Shown here one piece after another: positions 8,395-17,320 of a stretch of DNA of 64,000 nt. Numbering within the stretch: position 1 is the first letter of the stretch; the number at the start of each line of letters is the position of its first letter. A program made the position numbers and the translations under genes. Source of the DNA: Promethearchaeota archaeon (lineage in GTDB: Archaea; Asgardarchaeota; Lokiarchaeia; Sigyniarchaeales; Promethearchaeaceae); assembly GCA_016933055.1 (NCBI GenBank), contig JAFGBS010000009.1, positions 633,590 to 697,589 of the forward strand. Reading direction: 5' to 3'. The notes under the pieces were generated by a model. That model worked only from the letters and a program-made list of their open reading frames with translations, was not told where the DNA came from and ran no database searches.

Positions 8395-8691
8395 TCATAA
8401 ATTTCTCTTTTTTTGATTTGTATTAATAGATTTAAAGGGATTACATTTTGAATTCTGAGAAATAAGTAACACATTTACTAGCTCGTCCTCAAGAATTTCA
8501 GAAATTATTAAAATTTCTTCTTTCTTTACGCTATCCTTTCTAGATTCAAGCCTCTTACAAATGGAAATTAATTCGTTATAAATCCATGAATTCTTTGCAG
8601 GATTCTTAATTCCCTCCCGAATCTCATCTGCATATTCTTTTGAATAAAATCTTAGCAAGTAACTATTTAATAACTGGTTATTTGTTTTCAT
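8395..8691 (-). CDS. Small uncharacterised helical protein
   Basis: From ATG 8691 this gives a 98-residue, charged and probably all-helical protein (SYLLRFYSKEYADEIREGI; KKEEILIISEILEDELVNVL). There are no cysteine motifs except a single CNP and no membrane segment. A TTG seven codons upstream is an alternative start. It is convergent with the P5C dehydrogenase and ends 15 bases from it. Composition is protein-like, but I recognise no family, so it is a hypothetical protein of moderate reliability. Confidence 0.5.
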   Translation of the reverse strand: MKTNNQLLNSYLLRFYSKEYADEIREGIKNPAKNSWIYNELISICKRLESRKDSVKKEEILIISEILEDELVNVLLISQNSKCNPFKSINTNQKKRNL

Positions 8692-8869
8692 GCGAACTCG
8701 GTTTTTAGTCAATCAAGATATAATTTAATATATAATGAGATTAAATTTTTAATGTCATCCCATGGAGCATAATATACGATATAGAAGGAATAGCATTATT
8801 CCAGATTCTTTCTTGTAGAACGGTATAAAACCGAAGATAGGAGCAATAATAAATAATCGCATATCGAAT

Positions 8870-9409
8870 CTACTGATATCCTAATTTTTTCCCAAGTTCG
8901 ACTATCCGATTTCCAAGCCCTTTAGTGCTTTCAATTGCATCAGAGTCTATTTTTATGTCACCAGTATTGAAAGCAAATCCCAAAACCCCCCTATTCACGG
9001 GAATCATTTCATGTTTAAGGAAAAATGCATTAATGGCTGTAATTGCCCCTTCTGCTCCGTATTTTCGTCCAACCACGATAGTTCCCCCCATTTTATTTTG
9101 CAAATGACCCATTAAGCAATAGGTTCTATCTATGAATTTTTTCATATGCGAAGAAACATTGTTGAAATAAACGGGGGTACCAAGGATTATTACGTCGCTT
9201 TTAAGAAGCTCAGGTATTATCAATTTTTGCATGTCGTCTTCAATAATACATTTGCCCATACCACGACAGTCTCTGCATGCACGACAAGGTTCTATGTAAT
9301 AATCTGAAAGCTTGTAAAAAATACCCCCTATCAAAGATCTTAATGCTTCTAATAAATAATCTGTATTACTATTTTTTCGTGGGCTTCCAGAAACGTACAT
9401 AATGTCCAT
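8870..9409 (-). CDS. Iron-sulfur flavoprotein, NADPH-dependent FMN reductase fold
   Basis: This 179-residue flavodoxin-like protein has the FMN phosphate loop SGSPRKNSNTD at the N-terminus. It has a compact CX2CX2CX5C cluster (CRACRDCRGMGKC, residues about 43-55), typical of archaeal iron-sulfur flavoproteins (Isf), which bind a [4Fe-4S] cluster next to FMN. GTPVYFNNVSSHMKKFIDR is the second FMN-contact loop. Isf-type proteins shuttle electrons between ferredoxin and O2/H2O2 or other acceptors in anaerobes; the partner here is unknown. It stands alone on the minus strand. The length and start (ATG 9409) agree with the family. Confidence 0.88.
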   Translation of the reverse strand: MDIMYVSGSPRKNSNTDYLLEALRSLIGGIFYKLSDYYIEPCRACRDCRGMGKCIIEDDMQKLIIPELLKSDVIILGTPVYFNNVSSHMKKFIDRTYCLMGHLQNKMGGTIVVGRKYGAEGAITAINAFFLKHEMIPVNRGVLGFAFNTGDIKIDSDAIESTKGLGNRIVELGKKLGYQ

Positions 9410-9743
9410 ATTTTATCAGATAGCTATGTAATTTTTTAATTTTTTTGGATTTACGACCATATAAATAAAAGAAGACTTTTCCCTGCATAAGAATGTATAA
9501 AGAGGAATAATCACTTCCAATTCAACATGAAGAAGTTCGAAAAAGGTTCAAAAAATGGTGAGAGTAATCTGGATGTCTCAAGTAATTGAAGATTGGGAGC
9601 AAATCACAAGTTATATCGGTCCTAATCACATACAGATGTTTTAAATGAGAAAATACGACATTTGGGTATTTCTTTCTTAAAAATCACTGACGACTGAAAT
9701 TTATGCAAGATCAAGCTTGAATTTAGAAAAATATAAAGTATTT
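9410..9743. other. Intergenic stretch without a convincing gene
   Basis: These 334 bases between the flavoprotein start and the end of the D-2-hydroxyacid dehydrogenase are AT-rich. A roughly 30-codon plus-strand frame near 9555-9644 (MVRVIWMSQVIEDWEQ...) is too short to assign and may be a gene remnant. No tRNA, strong repeat or hairpin was seen. Confidence 0.4.
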
Positions 9744-10871
9744 TTATCTTTGTTCCCATAATCTAGATATTTTTAGAGCTTTTTCCTTTCCTGATTGAAA
9801 AATTTTCCTAATTTCAGGAATCAGTTTCAAATTTTGGAGGTCCTCCATTTTTGAAGACATTGAAACTGTGATCAAATCCGTTAGGAACATAATCGCCATC
9901 TGTGCTCGTGTGTCTGCGTCAGCGCTTGAATTATGGGGTATAAAGATAAATTTCAATTCTGGATTCCGATTTTGAATTTGTCTAAATCTGTCTAACGTAA
10001 TATTATCTATTGGTTCTTGTTCAAACACATCGAACACTAAATTTATTGAGACCACATCTTTCTCCATTAAATTTAATAAATCGTCAAAATTAATGATGTC
10101 ACCTCTTGCAGTGTTTACCAATAATGCTCCTTTTTTCATCAGTTTTAACAACTTTGCATTAATTATATGGTAAGTCGAATTCGACAAAGGTATATGTAAT
10201 GAAATTATATCGGATTGAGTAAAAATTTCTTCCAAGGAACTGACAAATTTAAGGTTCGGATAATCAATTTCAAATTCTAATTGTTGGTTAATATCATAAT
10301 ACAGAATTTTTACACCCCATGGATACAATCTTTTAGTAACTTCTTTGCCAATTTCACCCATTCCAACAATACCAAGCATAAGATTATCTAGTATCGCACT
10401 CAAATTTTCATCGAGATCCCACTTATGACTGGCTTTCCACTCACCATTCCATACAAAATTATGTAATCCAACAATATTTCGAAGATTTGATAAGATTGCT
10501 GCAATAGCAAAATTTGCAACAGTATTATGAAGAACTCCTGGAGTATGTGTTATTATGACACCAGGTTCTTGTGAGATATGATTATACCCTGCAGTACATG
10601 TACAAACTGCAACTATATTTGAGTTTTGAAGCATTTTAGAAGTAATAGGATGACTAAGGTGGCATCCCAGAATTTCTGCCCCCCAATTTTGTATAGCATC
10701 TGTAATCTCTTCCTCTGAGGGAAATCGAGTTCCAGATATCTTGAGTTCTGTTACTCTTTTTAGTTGATCCCATAATTCGGTAATCTTTTGTTTTTTCTCA
10801 TCCGATACTTTTGGATGTTCTGCAATCTCGCGAAAAACGGGAGATGTTAAGTAACACTTCAATTTTTTCAT
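9744..10871 (-). CDS. D-isomer specific 2-hydroxyacid dehydrogenase
   Basis: This 375-residue NAD(P)-dependent dehydrogenase reversibly interconverts a 2-oxoacid and a D-2-hydroxyacid. The Rossmann motif is LGIVGMGEIGKEVTKRL, and the catalytic triad is visible as Arg in NTARGDII, Glu in FEQEPID and His in IPHNSSADA. The N-terminal flavodoxin-like substrate domain is longer than usual. It is the last gene of a minus-strand run with a fumarylacetoacetase-family enzyme, an ArsR-like regulator, DUF4387 and an AtuA-like protein, starting 16 bases after the fumarylacetoacetase-family gene. This placement suggests the last or first step of degrading a hydroxy- or oxoacid; the substrate is not known. 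Confidence 0.85.
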   Translation of the reverse strand: MKKLKCYLTSPVFREIAEHPKVSDEKKQKITELWDQLKRVTELKISGTRFPSEEEITDAIQNWGAEILGCHLSHPITSKMLQNSNIVAVCTCTAGYNHISQEPGVIITHTPGVLHNTVANFAIAAILSNLRNIVGLHNFVWNGEWKASHKWDLDENLSAILDNLMLGIVGMGEIGKEVTKRLYPWGVKILYYDINQQLEFEIDYPNLKFVSSLEEIFTQSDIISLHIPLSNSTYHIINAKLLKLMKKGALLVNTARGDIINFDDLLNLMEKDVVSINLVFDVFEQEPIDNITLDRFRQIQNRNPELKFIFIPHNSSADADTRAQMAIMFLTDLITVSMSSKMEDLQNLKLIPEIRKIFQSGKEKALKISRLWEQR

Positions 10872-10887
10872 TGATTATATACCAAAT

Positions 10888-11598
10888 TCATTCTGATTCT
10901 ACTTTATTTCTTAGAGTACCTATATTTTCGATTTTCACCTCAATAAAATCTCCAGGAGATAATGATCCAACACCCGAGGGTGTCCCTGTAGCGATTATAT
11001 CTCCCGGATAAAGAGTGAAATACTTAGAAATATACTCTATAATAATGTCAACCTTGAAAAACATTTCAGAAGTGTTAGTTTTCTGAACTTCTCGGTTATT
11101 TAGCAGTGTTGTTAATATCAAGTCATTGGGATCATCTATATCTTCTTGCAGAACTAATTGAGGGCCGATTGGACCAAATGTATCAAGACTTTTAGACATA
11201 AACCAAGGCCATGATTTCTCACGTAGATGCAGCTGAAAAGCCCTCGCAGTTACATCATTAAAACATGTATACCCTAAAACAAATTCCTTATAATGCTCTT
11301 TAGAAATATTTTTTCCCCGTTTTCCCATAATTACTGCAAGTTCTCCTTCATAATCCACTTGATCTAGCCCTATTTTGTGCAAAATTTTTGGATATAATAT
11401 CTTTGAATCATTTCCAATCAATACGTTAGGAGTTTTTGGGAATAAAAGAGGTGTTTTAGGGGGATCTTTCGGTACTTTTCTCTTACCTTCAGTTGATTGT
11501 ATTGGATAATTAAACCCAAGACATAGTATTTTTGACGGATTTACACTATAATTGCTTGAATTATGCGCAATTGGCAGTTCAATTTTATTTTCATTCAT
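10888..11598 (-). CDS. Fumarylacetoacetate hydrolase (FAH)-family enzyme
   Basis: This metal-dependent hydrolase, decarboxylase or hydratase of the FAH superfamily has about 236 residues. The N-terminal CLGFNYPIQSTEG loop and the divalent-metal triad (YEGELAVIMG with its two acidic residues, then CFNDVTARAFQ) are present. So are KSLDTFGPIGP and the C-terminal ATGTPSGVG. Members act on 2-oxo acids such as 2-oxohept-3-enedioate or acylpyruvates. GGAG lies nine bases before ATG 11598, which makes this a better start than ATG 11607. The 5' end overlaps the upstream regulator. It probably cleaves or decarboxylates an intermediate of the AtuA/DUF4387 pathway. Confidence 0.85.
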   Translation of the reverse strand: MNENKIELPIAHNSSNYSVNPSKILCLGFNYPIQSTEGKRKVPKDPPKTPLLFPKTPNVLIGNDSKILYPKILHKIGLDQVDYEGELAVIMGKRGKNISKEHYKEFVLGYTCFNDVTARAFQLHLREKSWPWFMSKSLDTFGPIGPQLVLQEDIDDPNDLILTTLLNNREVQKTNTSEMFFKVDIIIEYISKYFTLYPGDIIATGTPSGVGSLSPGDFIEVKIENIGTLRNKVESE

Positions 11599-12298
11599 TT
11601 TTGGCATCTCCTATTATAGAAACAAAGGAATCTTTATCTGCATCATATTTTGCATAGGAGTCAATTGGGAATGCTGACTCAAGGAGAATGTATTTATTTT
11701 TCTTGGAAACTTCTAATTTTTCACCCTGATTACTTTCGGTCTGTTCTCGATTGAGTTGATTAAAAAAATTATTCCTTATTTTCATATATTCGTTCAAATC
11801 CTCTTCCTCCAATAAATGCATATTATAGCGAATAGGATTAGATTTCCAGTAGGATGAGGATTTTTTTTTTATTTGAATATCTGAAGATTCGAGATTTTTT
11901 TCTAGAAATTGGTACAAGAAAAAAACATGAGTGAAAATTTCTCGAAGTAATCCAATCGTAAGTAGATCCCTTCTGAAAAATAACTGTTCGAGCTGCTCTT
12001 TATTATCTGGATTTATTTTGAGAGCATGTTCCAATTCGATATTAAATATCTTCAAGAAATTTGGATGATAAACATAATACTTACCAATTCGTTGAATTAC
12101 TCCTAATTTTTCGAATTTCTTTACGTGATGGAGTATAGTTGATTTAGATCTACCGATTTGTTCACTCAATTCTGTTAGGGTCATTTTTCGATTTATCAAC
12201 ATTAGAAGCAGCCCCCTAAGTCTTGTTTCATTTGCTGATAATTTCATTACTCTATTATGCATTTTCAATTCTTGAATTAGATCAAACGATTTCGACAT
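11591..12298 (-). CDS. ArsR-like winged-helix regulator of the AtuA/FAH cluster
   Basis: This 235-residue regulator has a winged helix at about residues 22-85: LTELSEQIGRSKSTILHHVKKFEKLGVIQ is the helix-turn-helix and RIGKYYVYHP the wing. The long C-terminal half is helical and charged, without the metal-binding cysteines of ArsR sensors, so it more likely binds an organic ligand or acts through dimerisation. It lies inside the catabolic run (46 bases after DUF4387; its 3' end overlaps the FAH gene), which suggests local control of that run and of the divergent MFS transporter at 14155. The ligand is unknown. Confidence 0.8.
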   Translation of the reverse strand: MSKSFDLIQELKMHNRVMKLSANETRLRGLLLMLINRKMTLTELSEQIGRSKSTILHHVKKFEKLGVIQRIGKYYVYHPNFLKIFNIELEHALKINPDNKEQLEQLFFRRDLLTIGLLREIFTHVFFLYQFLEKNLESSDIQIKKKSSSYWKSNPIRYNMHLLEEEDLNEYMKIRNNFFNQLNREQTESNQGEKLEVSKKNKYILLESAFPIDSYAKYDADKDSFVSIIGDAKNE

Positions 12299-12344
12299 TG
12301 ATTCAAATCCTCGTATAATATTAAAAGATGGACGGTTATTGTTT

Positions 12345-12656
12345 TTATATTGGGATATTAATTAATACTAACGGTCCATATTGTTGACCTGCATAGTTAT
12401 CACCATCACATATATCTCCTTGAAAAAAGGGACGTGGCATGGAAATCTTAATTGTATGTGCAATATCATAATAATAAATCTTAATCAGATCACTCTTTAT
12501 GTTGTATAAATCACTAAACAATTTTGTTGTGAAAAATCCGGTTGTTATCACCTTATCATAGATTTCCTTTGATGGAAACATTATGTCAATGGTCATGATA
12601 AATGGTCCCGCATTTTTTGACCGGACTACCTTTGCTAGTTCTCCTAAAGTCGTCAT
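12345..12656 (-). CDS. DUF4387 protein, partner of the AtuA-like enzyme
   Basis: This small protein of 103 residues has the DUF4387 signatures: an N-terminal LGELAKVVRSKNAGPF, a middle FPSKEIYDKV and a C-terminal RPFFQGDICDGDNYAGQQYGPL. This family (PF14330) is nearly always encoded beside an AtuA/DUF1446 protein, sometimes fused to it, so the two probably form one enzyme. ATG 12656 has GAGGAGG seven bases upstream; the TTG two codons earlier overlaps the preceding stop and is less likely. The chemistry of the pair is not established; association with branched or hydroxylated acid catabolism is inference from neighbours. Confidence 0.85.
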   Translation of the reverse strand: MTTLGELAKVVRSKNAGPFIMTIDIMFPSKEIYDKVITTGFFTTKLFSDLYNIKSDLIKIYYYDIAHTIKISMPRPFFQGDICDGDNYAGQQYGPLVLINIPI

Positions 12657-12658
12657 CC

Positions 12659-14020
12659 TCAAACCTCCTCATAGCTGAACCTAAACATTTCAAATGGATC
12701 ATCGGGTTCAACAACGTGATTGACATTAAATCGATAAACGGGTCCCTTCTCAATTTCTGGAGGGGAAAAGGGATATGCAATTGTACTTATAATGCCTTCC
12801 CATTCCGGAATTGGAAGATGAGCAGAAATATGAGCGACAAATTTTGAAATTTCGGTAGCAAGTTCCTGACTCTGAGCTGTTATTGTAATTAATAATCCCA
12901 CTTCATGACCCACTTGATCTTTAAGAGGTTCCATGGGACCCATTACACCATTTTTCCCATATACGCGAAAATGTATTGAGAAATCATCTTTTTTTAGTCC
13001 GGGAAACATTTTTGGAACTTTTTCCCCAAAATAGGCATCTGCTAATTTGAATAAGCTATCTAATTGCTTTATGATGTAAGGGTCTCGAATTCCTCCAATA
13101 ATTACCGTTTGGTATCCAACTAATTCAGCCCCTTCTAATTTGATCGTGTAAGTTTCTTTCCTAAATTCTGATCCCTTCACAATCACTGAACGATTATCTT
13201 TTGCTTGATATTCACAATTCTCAGTCACTATCGTTCCTTCAGGTTCACGAATCTCAAACGGGCTTAAATTTTCATATAAGGTATGGGCTGCAATCGTTAA
13301 TGGGGTTACTTTTAAATCGAGATCAAGAGGTTCAACTTCAAATTCTGTATCCCGTATACGCACAAACATGCTATCAGCTGCGGGAACTACTGCACAAGCT
13401 GCGCCACATTCGATTGTTTTTGCCATATGCCACGTAAGCCCAGGATCTGCGCCCATTCGCAGCGGAACTACTGCAAACAAGGATGTATCTGTCGCTCGCC
13501 CTGCAAGTATCACATCCGCTCCTTCAGATAATGCTCGATTCAATTGTTCATATCCCATCACTCCAACAATTCGAGCGCTCTTATTAATTGTTTCTTCAGT
13601 ATATTCAAATTCAGGAAATAATGGTTTAATTTTTCCTTCTCCTAATTTTTGTTTAAGGTAGGTTTTATCTTGGTCAGCTTTAATCAGTGCTATTTTAAAG
13701 TGGAGATTTTCTTCTTTGGCAATTTCGATAACTATGTCACGCATCCAATCTACAGCTACGTCAGATCCGCTGGTACCACAGGATCCAATAATGAGTGGCA
13801 CTTTAAGTTCATCTCGACCAAGAAGAATTAAACGTGTGTCTCGCTTGATTGCAGATCGAGCAGGCTTCGCTATTCCTGTCCCTAAGGCATATGCTCCCGA
13901 ATCTGTGGACCCCGCATCACATGCAATCACATGTGGATTCAGTTTGATACCTCTTTCAAAGGATTCCTCCTTAAACCCGGTTCCGATATTACCATTAGGA
14001 CCTAATACCCTTATTTCCAT
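12659..14020 (-). CDS. AtuA-like protein (DUF1446, acyclic terpene utilisation family)
   Basis: This 453-residue protein is of the AtuA/DUF1446 family (PF07287). The N-terminal core has CDAGSTDSGAYALG, LIIGSCGTSGSDVAVDW and VGVMGYEQLNRALSEGADVILAGRATDTSLFA. Further on, conserved Cys occur in IECGAACAVVPAADS. AtuA was named from citronellol/terpene catabolism in Pseudomonas, but its reaction remains unclear. ATG 14020 is preferred over TTG 14029. It heads the minus-strand run AtuA, DUF4387, regulator, FAH and hydroxyacid dehydrogenase, opposite an MFS transporter, suggesting uptake and breakdown of an acidic substrate. Confidence 0.88.
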   Translation of the reverse strand: MEIRVLGPNGNIGTGFKEESFERGIKLNPHVIACDAGSTDSGAYALGTGIAKPARSAIKRDTRLILLGRDELKVPLIIGSCGTSGSDVAVDWMRDIVIEIAKEENLHFKIALIKADQDKTYLKQKLGEGKIKPLFPEFEYTEETINKSARIVGVMGYEQLNRALSEGADVILAGRATDTSLFAVVPLRMGADPGLTWHMAKTIECGAACAVVPAADSMFVRIRDTEFEVEPLDLDLKVTPLTIAAHTLYENLSPFEIREPEGTIVTENCEYQAKDNRSVIVKGSEFRKETYTIKLEGAELVGYQTVIIGGIRDPYIIKQLDSLFKLADAYFGEKVPKMFPGLKKDDFSIHFRVYGKNGVMGPMEPLKDQVGHEVGLLITITAQSQELATEISKFVAHISAHLPIPEWEGIISTIAYPFSPPEIEKGPVYRFNVNHVVEPDDPFEMFRFSYEEV

Positions 14021-14154
14021 CTTTATCAATCACAATTCCTTTCATAAATTTATAAACATTTCGAACTTTTTTCAAAGATATTTAAAGAGATAGAACAGAT
14101 TTATATAGGATTAGGATAGATAAAAAATTAGCTTTATATCATGGTGAATAAGGT

Positions 14155-15423
14155 ATGGAAACTCAAACCAAACGTAAATTCAAAGCAGGAACGGTGTTTT
14201 TCCTTTCACTTGCAGTATTTGCTCAGGAAATATCATTTAATTTTTATGATTCACAAGTTCCTCCACTACTTGCCAAATATATTGGAAGTGCTAGTATTAT
14301 CGGCTTTATCATGGGAATTGATAATTTAATTGGATTATTCCTAGAACCAATAGTAGGAAATTTGTCAGATAACACTAAAACAAAGATTGGTAAACGAATA
14401 CCGTATCTATTAATAGGTATTCCTTTGTCGGCAATAGCTTTTTCATTAATACCATTCGAAACATCCTTACTCTCATTAATGATCATCATCTTGACTTACA
14501 TAACAACGATGCTTGCATTTAAAGCACCTGCGGAAAGTTTAGTACCAGATTTTATAGTTCCAGAACATCGAAGTAAAGCAAATGCGTTAATCAAATCCAT
14601 GACGGCTTTTTCGATTATTATTGCTGCATTACTCAGTGAGTTTTTAGTGGATGATTTTTTACACATATCGTTCTTAATTCCTGCAATCATAATGATAATT
14701 TGCCTAATAATTGTTCTTACAACTGTGAAAGAAAAAGATTCCCTAAGAGTTCAGATGGAATTAAAAGAAGAAGAAAGTGGTGAACAGAAAGAATCTCCTC
14801 AAGATAAAGTTAGCTTTTTAAAATCTTTTGGTGCAATTTTTCAGCGAGAAAACAGACATATCCTCTTTTTGCTAATTTCAGTATTTTTGATGGCAGTGAG
14901 TTGGTCTTCAGTGCGATCTCTTTTAACATTGTATGGTGTAAATGCTCTGGGTATGACTGAAGGAGATGCCGGGGGTATGAGTCTCTATGCAGGAATAGTT
15001 TTCATACTTCTTGTGTTTGTAATTGCATATTTCTCCGAAAAGGTTAACCGATTGCTCTTTTTCCGAATTGGATTTGTCATTTTTATAATCGGATTTGCGC
15101 TTGGTTTTGCTATCCGGACAGAATTTGGAACCATATTATCTACATGTATTATTGCTGTCGGATACGGTTTCATTGGCGCTAATGCAATAGTGATCTTGTG
15201 GAATCATGAACCAAATCAAAAAGCTACTGGAACCTACACTGGAATTTATTACATCTTCTTTTATGGAGCTTATACAGTTGGAGGATTTATTGTTGGAGGA
15301 CTGGTTGATTTAACAGGATGGAATTACATGTTCATTGATGCAGGAATATTTGTCACTATTGGGTTCATATTTGCGATGCTGATAAAACCTCCAAAACAAG
15401 TTGAAAAGGCAACAGATCAATAA
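14155..15423 (+). CDS. MFS transporter, SLC45/GPH-like
   Basis: This 422-residue membrane protein has about 12 transmembrane helices and a central cytoplasmic loop around residues 190-220 (charged EEEESGEQKESPQ region). The loop after helix 2 has the MFS signature GNLSDNTKTKIGKRIPYLL, close to the D-x-x-R/K-T-R-x-G-K/R-R motif of sugar:cation symporters (GPH/SLC45). It is divergent from the AtuA cluster with a shared 134-base promoter region holding ATTTATATAGG, about 50 bases before the start, and a GGTGAAT ribosome binding site. It is a likely importer for that pathway's substrate; the substrate is unknown. Confidence 0.8.
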   Translation: METQTKRKFKAGTVFFLSLAVFAQEISFNFYDSQVPPLLAKYIGSASIIGFIMGIDNLIGLFLEPIVGNLSDNTKTKIGKRIPYLLIGIPLSAIAFSLIPFETSLLSLMIIILTYITTMLAFKAPAESLVPDFIVPEHRSKANALIKSMTAFSIIIAALLSEFLVDDFLHISFLIPAIIMIICLIIVLTTVKEKDSLRVQMELKEEESGEQKESPQDKVSFLKSFGAIFQRENRHILFLLISVFLMAVSWSSVRSLLTLYGVNALGMTEGDAGGMSLYAGIVFILLVFVIAYFSEKVNRLLFFRIGFVIFIIGFALGFAIRTEFGTILSTCIIAVGYGFIGANAIVILWNHEPNQKATGTYTGIYYIFFYGAYTVGGFIVGGLVDLTGWNYMFIDAGIFVTIGFIFAMLIKPPKQVEKATDQ

Positions 15424-15648
15424 AAAAACACCTATCTATTTTTTGGTAGAAAAGGAATCGGATTGCTCCTTAACGAAAAAGCAATCATAAAAGTGATTAT
15501 TTCTACAAGCTAAATTTATTTTAGGAATAAAAGTATATCCGGGGATAACAGCTAGATGACATCCTGGTATCGTTTAATGCATAACTGAAAGGGACCATTT
15601 TTCTACATTAAGCGGTGGGTTTATTAGTTGTAAAAAAATCTAGGAGAT

Positions 15649-16659
15649 ATGACCATCCTACCCATTAAAAGCCGTGAAGTTCATCTTATTAGTCGACCTA
15701 TAGGGATACCAAGCAAGCAAAATTTTACCATTGCTAAGAATACAATCTCCGAACTTCAAGATGGAGAAGTACTCGTAAAAAACCTATATTTCTCTGTAGA
15801 TCCTTATATGAGGGGAAGAATGGCAGATCGTAAAAGTTACGCAGCCCCATTTGAACTAAATCAACCTATGGACGGAGGTTGTGTTGGTGAAATCATAGTT
15901 TCCCGGAGTAAAAAATTTAAAATTGGGGAATTTGTTTACGGCTTTAGTGGTTGGAGGGAATATTTTGTATCAGATGGTCAAGAATTGATGAAGATTGATC
16001 CCACCTTAGTACCTCTTCAATCATATCTCGGGGCATTAGGGTTGACTGGATTTACTGCATATATAGGACTTTTTGAAATAGGTAAAGTACTGGACGGGGA
16101 TACCATCTATATTTCTGCGGCAGCTGGTGCTGTGGGTTCCATGGTGTGCCAAATCGCGAAAATCAAACAATGTACGGTTATAGGGAGTGCAGGATCACAG
16201 AAAAAAGTTGATTGGTTATTAAATAAAGTTGGAATTGATATTGCGTTTAATTATAAGGATGTGTCTAATTTACGAGCCGAACTTAAAAAGCACTGTCCTA
16301 ACGGAATCGATTTATATTTTGATAATGTAGGAGGTGAATTTTTAGATGCAGCCTTATTTAACATGAATAAATTTGGTAGGATTGTAATTTGCGGAATGAT
16401 TTCCCAATACAATAAAAGTAAACCTGATCCGATCTATAATTTAATTTTAACTATCCAGAAAAGATTATCAATCAAAGGTTTCCTTGTTGGAGACCATATG
16501 AGTAAACTTCCAGAATTTCTAACTCAGATGAGTAAATGGTATGTTAATAAACAAATAATTCAAGAGGAAACCATCACTGTGGGTATCGAAAATTCTGTAG
16601 ATGCTTTTCTGGGATTATTTTCTGGAGAAAATCTTGGAAAAATGATGGTGAAATTATAA
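15649..16659 (+). CDS. NAD(P)-dependent alkenal/prostaglandin-reductase-type MDR
   Basis: This 336-residue medium-chain dehydrogenase/reductase belongs to the zinc-free enone-reductase branch (PTGR/CurA/YncB type). Diagnostic segments are SVDPYMRGRM near residue 48, LGALGLTGFTAYIG, the nucleotide-binding ISAAAGAVGSMVCQIAK and CGMISQYN. The GHE zinc signature of alcohol dehydrogenases is missing. Such enzymes reduce the double bond of alpha,beta-unsaturated aldehydes or ketones with NADPH. It is transcribed alone, and its 3' end overlaps the convergent zinc-ribbon gene by six bases. The physiological substrate is unknown. Confidence 0.87.
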   Translation: MTILPIKSREVHLISRPIGIPSKQNFTIAKNTISELQDGEVLVKNLYFSVDPYMRGRMADRKSYAAPFELNQPMDGGCVGEIIVSRSKKFKIGEFVYGFSGWREYFVSDGQELMKIDPTLVPLQSYLGALGLTGFTAYIGLFEIGKVLDGDTIYISAAAGAVGSMVCQIAKIKQCTVIGSAGSQKKVDWLLNKVGIDIAFNYKDVSNLRAELKKHCPNGIDLYFDNVGGEFLDAALFNMNKFGRIVICGMISQYNKSKPDPIYNLILTIQKRLSIKGFLVGDHMSKLPEFLTQMSKWYVNKQIIQEETITVGIENSVDAFLGLFSGENLGKMMVKL

Positions 16660-17280
16660 ATTCATAGGAGTTTCTCGAAGTGTACTTCCACACCATTCGC
16701 AGATCTCGGCAGTAGATGCGATATTACCCCCACAATGCGGACATTGAATAACTTCTATCTTTGTCGGTCCCATTGCTACTTGTTTTATATGATATGGCAT
16801 TAAAATATCCCTTATCTGCCTAGAAATTCTTTCCTTTTCTCGCTCCTCAATATTATGAAACACACAAAGGATCATCAAAGAACATAATAACAAAAATCCC
16901 CCTAAAAATCCAAACAAGAAATAGAAAATATCTTGCCTTAGAATGACCATTAAAACCAAAAGAATTACAGCTATTGCGCCCATGACAATTGGTGCAATTG
17001 TGAACATATTCTTAGACACTTTGGCACTATCAAGGGCATTTCGTGTCCTTTTAATCTTCCTCTGATCCTTATTTTCAAGCGTATTGAAACATTTTGAACA
17101 GAGACCCGTTGATGAATTTGACCCCATTACGTTACATATATTACATAATTGTTTACCGCAACCAAGGCATCGGGGGACATCTCCAACCACTGTTGCCTTA
17201 GCACCGCAATTATCGCACACATATGCTACTGGTTCAGGATTTTTCTTTTTAGTTTTCATAAATCCATTAGCAATTCCCAT
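16654..17280 (-). CDS. Zinc-ribbon membrane protein
   Basis: This 208-residue protein has three metal-binding parts. N-terminal CDNC, CLGC and CNIC pairs with a CSKC at residues about 22-62 form a B-box/double zinc-ribbon-like module. Two transmembrane helices follow (about 93-115 and 119-140, separated by RQDIFYF). A C-terminal zinc ribbon has CPHCGG and CEWCGS near residues 183-201. Both zinc modules should face the cytoplasm if the hairpin topology is right. The family is not recognised; such zinc-ribbon membrane proteins are common and mostly unstudied in Asgard archaea. It is convergent with the MDR gene. Confidence 0.8.
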   Translation of the reverse strand: MGIANGFMKTKKKNPEPVAYVCDNCGAKATVVGDVPRCLGCGKQLCNICNVMGSNSSTGLCSKCFNTLENKDQRKIKRTRNALDSAKVSKNMFTIAPIVMGAIAVILLVLMVILRQDIFYFLFGFLGGFLLLCSLMILCVFHNIEEREKERISRQIRDILMPYHIKQVAMGPTKIEVIQCPHCGGNIASTAEICEWCGSTLRETPMNL

Positions 17281-17320
17281 GAGTTATAGAAGAAATTTTC
17301 AGCCTAAATAATTAATCTAA

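Noticed and set aside
9555..9644. Roughly 30-codon frame MVRVIWMSQVIEDWEQ... considered as a transposase remnant
   Set aside because: Too short, no inverted repeats nearby and no recognisable catalytic motif.
14030..14154. Operator for the ArsR-like regulator in the AtuA/MFS divergent spacer
   Set aside because: Only short AT palindromes (ATAAATTTAT) are present, too weak to separate from promoter sequence.
15461..15486. GATTGCT/AGCAATC hairpin after the MFS transporter
   Set aside because: A 7-bp stem with a 12-base loop and no T-run following; archaeal termination does not need hairpins, so it is not called a terminator.
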